Of a stretch of 64,000 nt of DNA, positions 61,290-64,000 are shown piece after piece. This DNA is from Pseudoscleropodium purum (Eukaryota; Streptophyta; Bryopsida; Hypnales; Brachytheciaceae), in NCBI GenBank assembly GCA_963969395.1, contig OZ017803.1:20212001-20276000 (forward strand), written 5' to 3'. The notes beneath the pieces are model-generated. The model ran no database searches. It was not told where the DNA came from and was given only the letters and a program-made list of their open reading frames with translations. Each line of letters begins with the position of its first letter. Position 1 is the stretch's first letter. The position numbers and the translations under genes were made by a program.

Positions 61290-61680
61290 CGAAACAATAA
61301 ATCAAACTACCCTAGAACGCGAATCTCCACGGACAATACAATGCAATGCAAGGGTTCAATACAGGGGGCGGAATCCCAGTCAATCGAAGCAGCGAATTCC
61401 ATGACGCAGAGATAAGGGTTTTTTCGCAAGGGAGGCGGAGGACCCGATGCGGAAGGAACGGAGGGGAATGGACGGACGAAGGCGGTGAGGTGGACGATGG
61501 GAGTGCGAGTGGGGGAATAGACGAACGAAAGAGGTGGAAATGGACGGACGAAGGCGGCGAGGTGGACGAAAGGGAGAGTGAGGGGGGACAGAGGGGGACG
61601 AACGAGGTGACACAAACTAGGCTGGAGAGGAATCGGGCCGAGGACCTGGCCCCCGGCTGAGTTGGTCGCCTTCATTTATT
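61290..61680 (-). promoter_or_regulatory. 5' leader and proximal promoter of the carboxyltransferase gene
   Basis: Balanced to GC-rich, and very purine-skewed (GGA/GAC-rich on the plus strand, so C/T-rich in the transcript sense). It ends abruptly at about 61,680 in AT-rich DNA. No TATA box was found. A 72-bp direct repeat lies within: 'tggacggacgaaggcgg(t/c)gaggtggacga' at 61469 and 61541. The plus-strand frame 61346-61660 is a composition artefact. Confidence 0.55.
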
Positions 61681-62068
61681 CCCCTATTTACTTTCAGTCT
61701 TAATCTCTTTGCACCTTTTTCGGTTTTATTTTTTATTTTCCATTTTTTCATTTTCTACGGCCATAGTTGATAGTGAAGCTCTAAATGTTATTGGTAAGGG
61801 CGTACTTCTATGTGTTGGAATCAATCAAACTTTGCAAATCAGATTAAAAAAAAATTCAAAATTCTAAGAGGAAGTGTGCAATATTTGTAAGGAGAGAATG
61901 GGAATAGACAATTGAAGGTGTAGCTAGAAAAGATTATGGAGCTACACTTAAATGGTTTTTTACAAGTTGGTCATTTTGGTCCAACTATCACATCTTTCTT
62001 TTATCCACACCTCTAAGACCTCAATTTGTCAAATATAGAAAAGAAAACAACTAAAAAAACTCTATTGT
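61681..62068. other. Upstream AT-rich sequence of the carboxyltransferase gene
   Basis: No supported feature. Confidence 0.4.
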
Positions 62069-62076
62069 ATTGAAAG

Positions 62077-62406
62077 CAGGGTTGACAAATCAGTACGTCC
62101 GCCCCAAAATAGCGTTCGTAACCCGGACGTCTGTCCTCACGGACCCCAGCGGACGCAGCGTCCCTTCCGCCATTGGAAGGTGGACGGGCGGGGCGGGGTA
62201 GACGGCCCAAGGCGGACGCCCAGATCATGCAAACCACATCAGTCCGCGTATCAATCGGATGGCCGTAACCGGGCGGACGGGGGGACAGGCGGACGGGGCG
62301 GTCCCGGCGGACGCTGCGTCCGCCAGGACCGCGAATGTCAGCGGACGTTGCGGACACAGGGTCCGCGTCCGGACATCCCAGACGTCCGATTGTCCTGTCA
62401 ACACTG
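62077..62406. mobile_element. hAT-type MITE, copy 2 (330 bp)
   Basis: Termini CAGGGTTGACA and TGTCAACACTG (one mismatch). ATTGAAAG at 62069-62076 and 62407-62414 is an exact 8-bp target duplication. The outer 120 bp or so on each side match copy 1 closely ('aatcagtacgtccgccccaa', 'gacgctgcgtccgcc'), but the centre is GC-rich and unrelated to the AT-rich centre of copy 1. Dense in CpG and GGACG motifs within an AT-rich neighbourhood. It sits about 0.8 kb upstream of the carboxyltransferase start codon. Confidence 0.95.
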
Positions 62407-62414
62407 ATTGAAAG

Positions 62415-64000
62415 TGATTATTTATAAATCTTTGTTGTACTAGGATGAATTCCCTGGAATATTCAAATTTAATGACAATATAAATGTATTGTCCAAGGTT
62501 AGCCTTTTTTAAGGATGACAATGACCTACTCTAGCATCTCAATCATTGATACATTTTTGTTTAAGATTTTGACTAGCTTATATTAGTATATGAGGATACA
62601 AACAATCATTAAGAAAGCATCAGAGTATTCAATTAGGAATATAGATAGAACACAAAGAGTTGGTTGTAGAAGAAGACACCATATTTTTCCATATGGGACT
62701 AAATATTTGAATATAGTCCTTAAAGACTATATAGAAATTGTAAATCAATCCTTAAATTTTCCCAAAACAATCCTAAAATTAGTATATGTTTAATGCTCCC
62801 ACGTTTAATACAATGGCATGCTCAAATTGGCATTTTGCTACATTACAAGGTTATATGCTACATTTAGGGCTACTTGAGATTAAATTATTAGAATATAAAA
62901 AAAACATTCAAAAAATCTAAATAAAAATTAGACATTCTAAAACCTTTAAGATCTATATTTTAGAATAGAATTCGTCTACTTAAAAATTTTGCTAAGAAAT
63001 TTGCTAAAATTCTAAAAAATTACACCACTTATGGGATAAAATGTTTACTTACTTGTAGCAATTTTTTATTTTCAAAAAACATAACATGTGTAGTATTACC
63101 AAAATCATAAAAGAAAAGAAAGCCATGCACAAAAAGAGATGGACAAGATATTAGGACAAGTTTCCCTAACATCATGAGTGGAATGGGCAGAAGAAACCTA
63201 CTTTATCAAAAATCTTAAAACTTTTAAAGAACTTTCATTTTGATTTGATGAAAGACTAGTTCAATATCACCTTCTCAACAATGTTTGAAATTGGTGCACC
63301 CAACTTGAATGATCCAAATTAGAGAGGAAGTAGGATTATCTCAAAAATTTGTGAAGATGCTACAAAACTTACATTGATACACATGTACGATTGGATTTTA
63401 AGAAATGACGTGTACCCTTGTACTTTTGAATATACTTTATAGGATCAAGTTGGTTTGCTTTTGGTTATTTTACACCGGCCCTAGTATTTGAAGATGTATA
63501 TTATTTTGAGAAGTATTTTTTTGTTTGATTTTTAAATCTAAGAAGAATGCATTTGTTCAAGAGTCTAATCCAATTTTTTAGTGTGGAATTTTAAATTTTT
63601 AAATTTTTGAATCATCTTTTTCTTTAAAAGACGTATCATTTTTCTTATCTATAAAATATTTGCCTAATTGTACAAAGTTTGTTATAATCTATAAATCCAA
63701 TCGTCAAAGTTTTCTACAATTAATTCTATGCATACTTAGATAGACTAATCTTTATTTTTATATGGCTATAATTAAAAAATTCAACCACGTCCATATGCAA
63801 AAAGAATTAAAATGAATTGATTCATATGTGATCAATATTCTATAAAGAAATTGGTAGGCCTTGAGGGATTAAAAATTTATGGGAAAAAAAGATTCCAACA
63901 AAACATGATGGAAGAATGTTTAGAAATTTGCTCTAAGGAAGCCTTCCTTATTCCCATTTGGAAGACACAACATTTAAAAAAAATTCTCTTTGCATTGTAG
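62415..64000. other. AT-rich intergenic sequence
   Basis: No gene supported. A 67-codon frame at 62590-62793 has no recognisable content. Confidence 0.5.

Noticed and set aside
61346..61660. 104-codon plus-strand frame in the carboxyltransferase leader
   Set aside because: Gly/Glu/Arg repeats caused by the purine-skewed 72-bp repeat; no sign of a real protein.
1..64000. CRISPR arrays, operons, rRNA or tRNA genes
   Set aside because: The tandem repeats present lack regular unique spacers, and the spliced plant genes exclude a prokaryotic source. I saw no sequence with tRNA or rRNA landmarks, though tRNAs could be missed without a covariance search.

Overview
This window is nuclear DNA from a land plant. 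Two intron-containing plant genes, of roughly balanced base composition, sit in very AT-rich, transposon-filled sequence. The carboxyltransferase gene lacks the long C-terminal tail I associate with seed-plant versions, which would suit a bryophyte or other early-diverging lineage. That lineage guess is weak; 'land plant' is firm.

Layout. 1-10,100 is AT-rich intergenic DNA with a nested pair of small inverted-repeat elements (2075-2450) and several diverged dispersed or tandem repeats. 10,118-16,900 holds a glycerol-3-phosphate/organophosphate transporter gene (+, start codon 11806, three or four coding exons). Its GC-richer upstream region carries a 50-bp tandem repeat and two palindromic GCATATGC boxes that fit the P1BS (PHR-binding, phosphate-starvation) consensus. 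16,960-27,980 is intergenic repeats, including an almost perfect 205-bp tandem duplication.

27,984-30,320 is a minus-strand, tandemly arranged small LTR element. It has LTRs of about 165 bp, a primer-binding-like site, a purine tract and a degenerate RNase H lying upstream of a degenerate gag. 30,970-32,298 is an unidentified decayed coding region split by a CACTA-type MITE, and a sister MITE lies at 32,904-33,099. 33,100-50,660 is mostly decayed LTR retroelements: two more primer-binding-like sites, a gag zinc knuckle, coiled-coil gag-like frames and three related LTR-like blocks. One of these elements is split by a hAT-type MITE with an exact 8-bp target duplication. 50,660-51,110 is a tandem coding-like repeat, and 51,190-54,985 is a heavily decayed Helitron replicase/helicase.

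56,757-61,289 (minus strand) is the complete ten-exon gene for the plastid acetyl-CoA carboxylase carboxyltransferase alpha subunit. A three-unit tandem repeat fills its first intron. A second hAT-type MITE sits about 0.8 kb upstream of its start codon.

The two intact genes are both in lipid or phosphate metabolism (malonyl-CoA supply for plastid fatty-acid synthesis; glycerol-3-phosphate transport), but they are far apart and nothing suggests they act as a unit. I see no rRNA, tRNA or CRISPR array. The most interesting items are the paired P1BS boxes, the RNase H-before-gag tandem mini-LTR element, the hAT MITEs with unrelated interiors, and the triplicated intron carrying copies that resemble the exon-intron junction.
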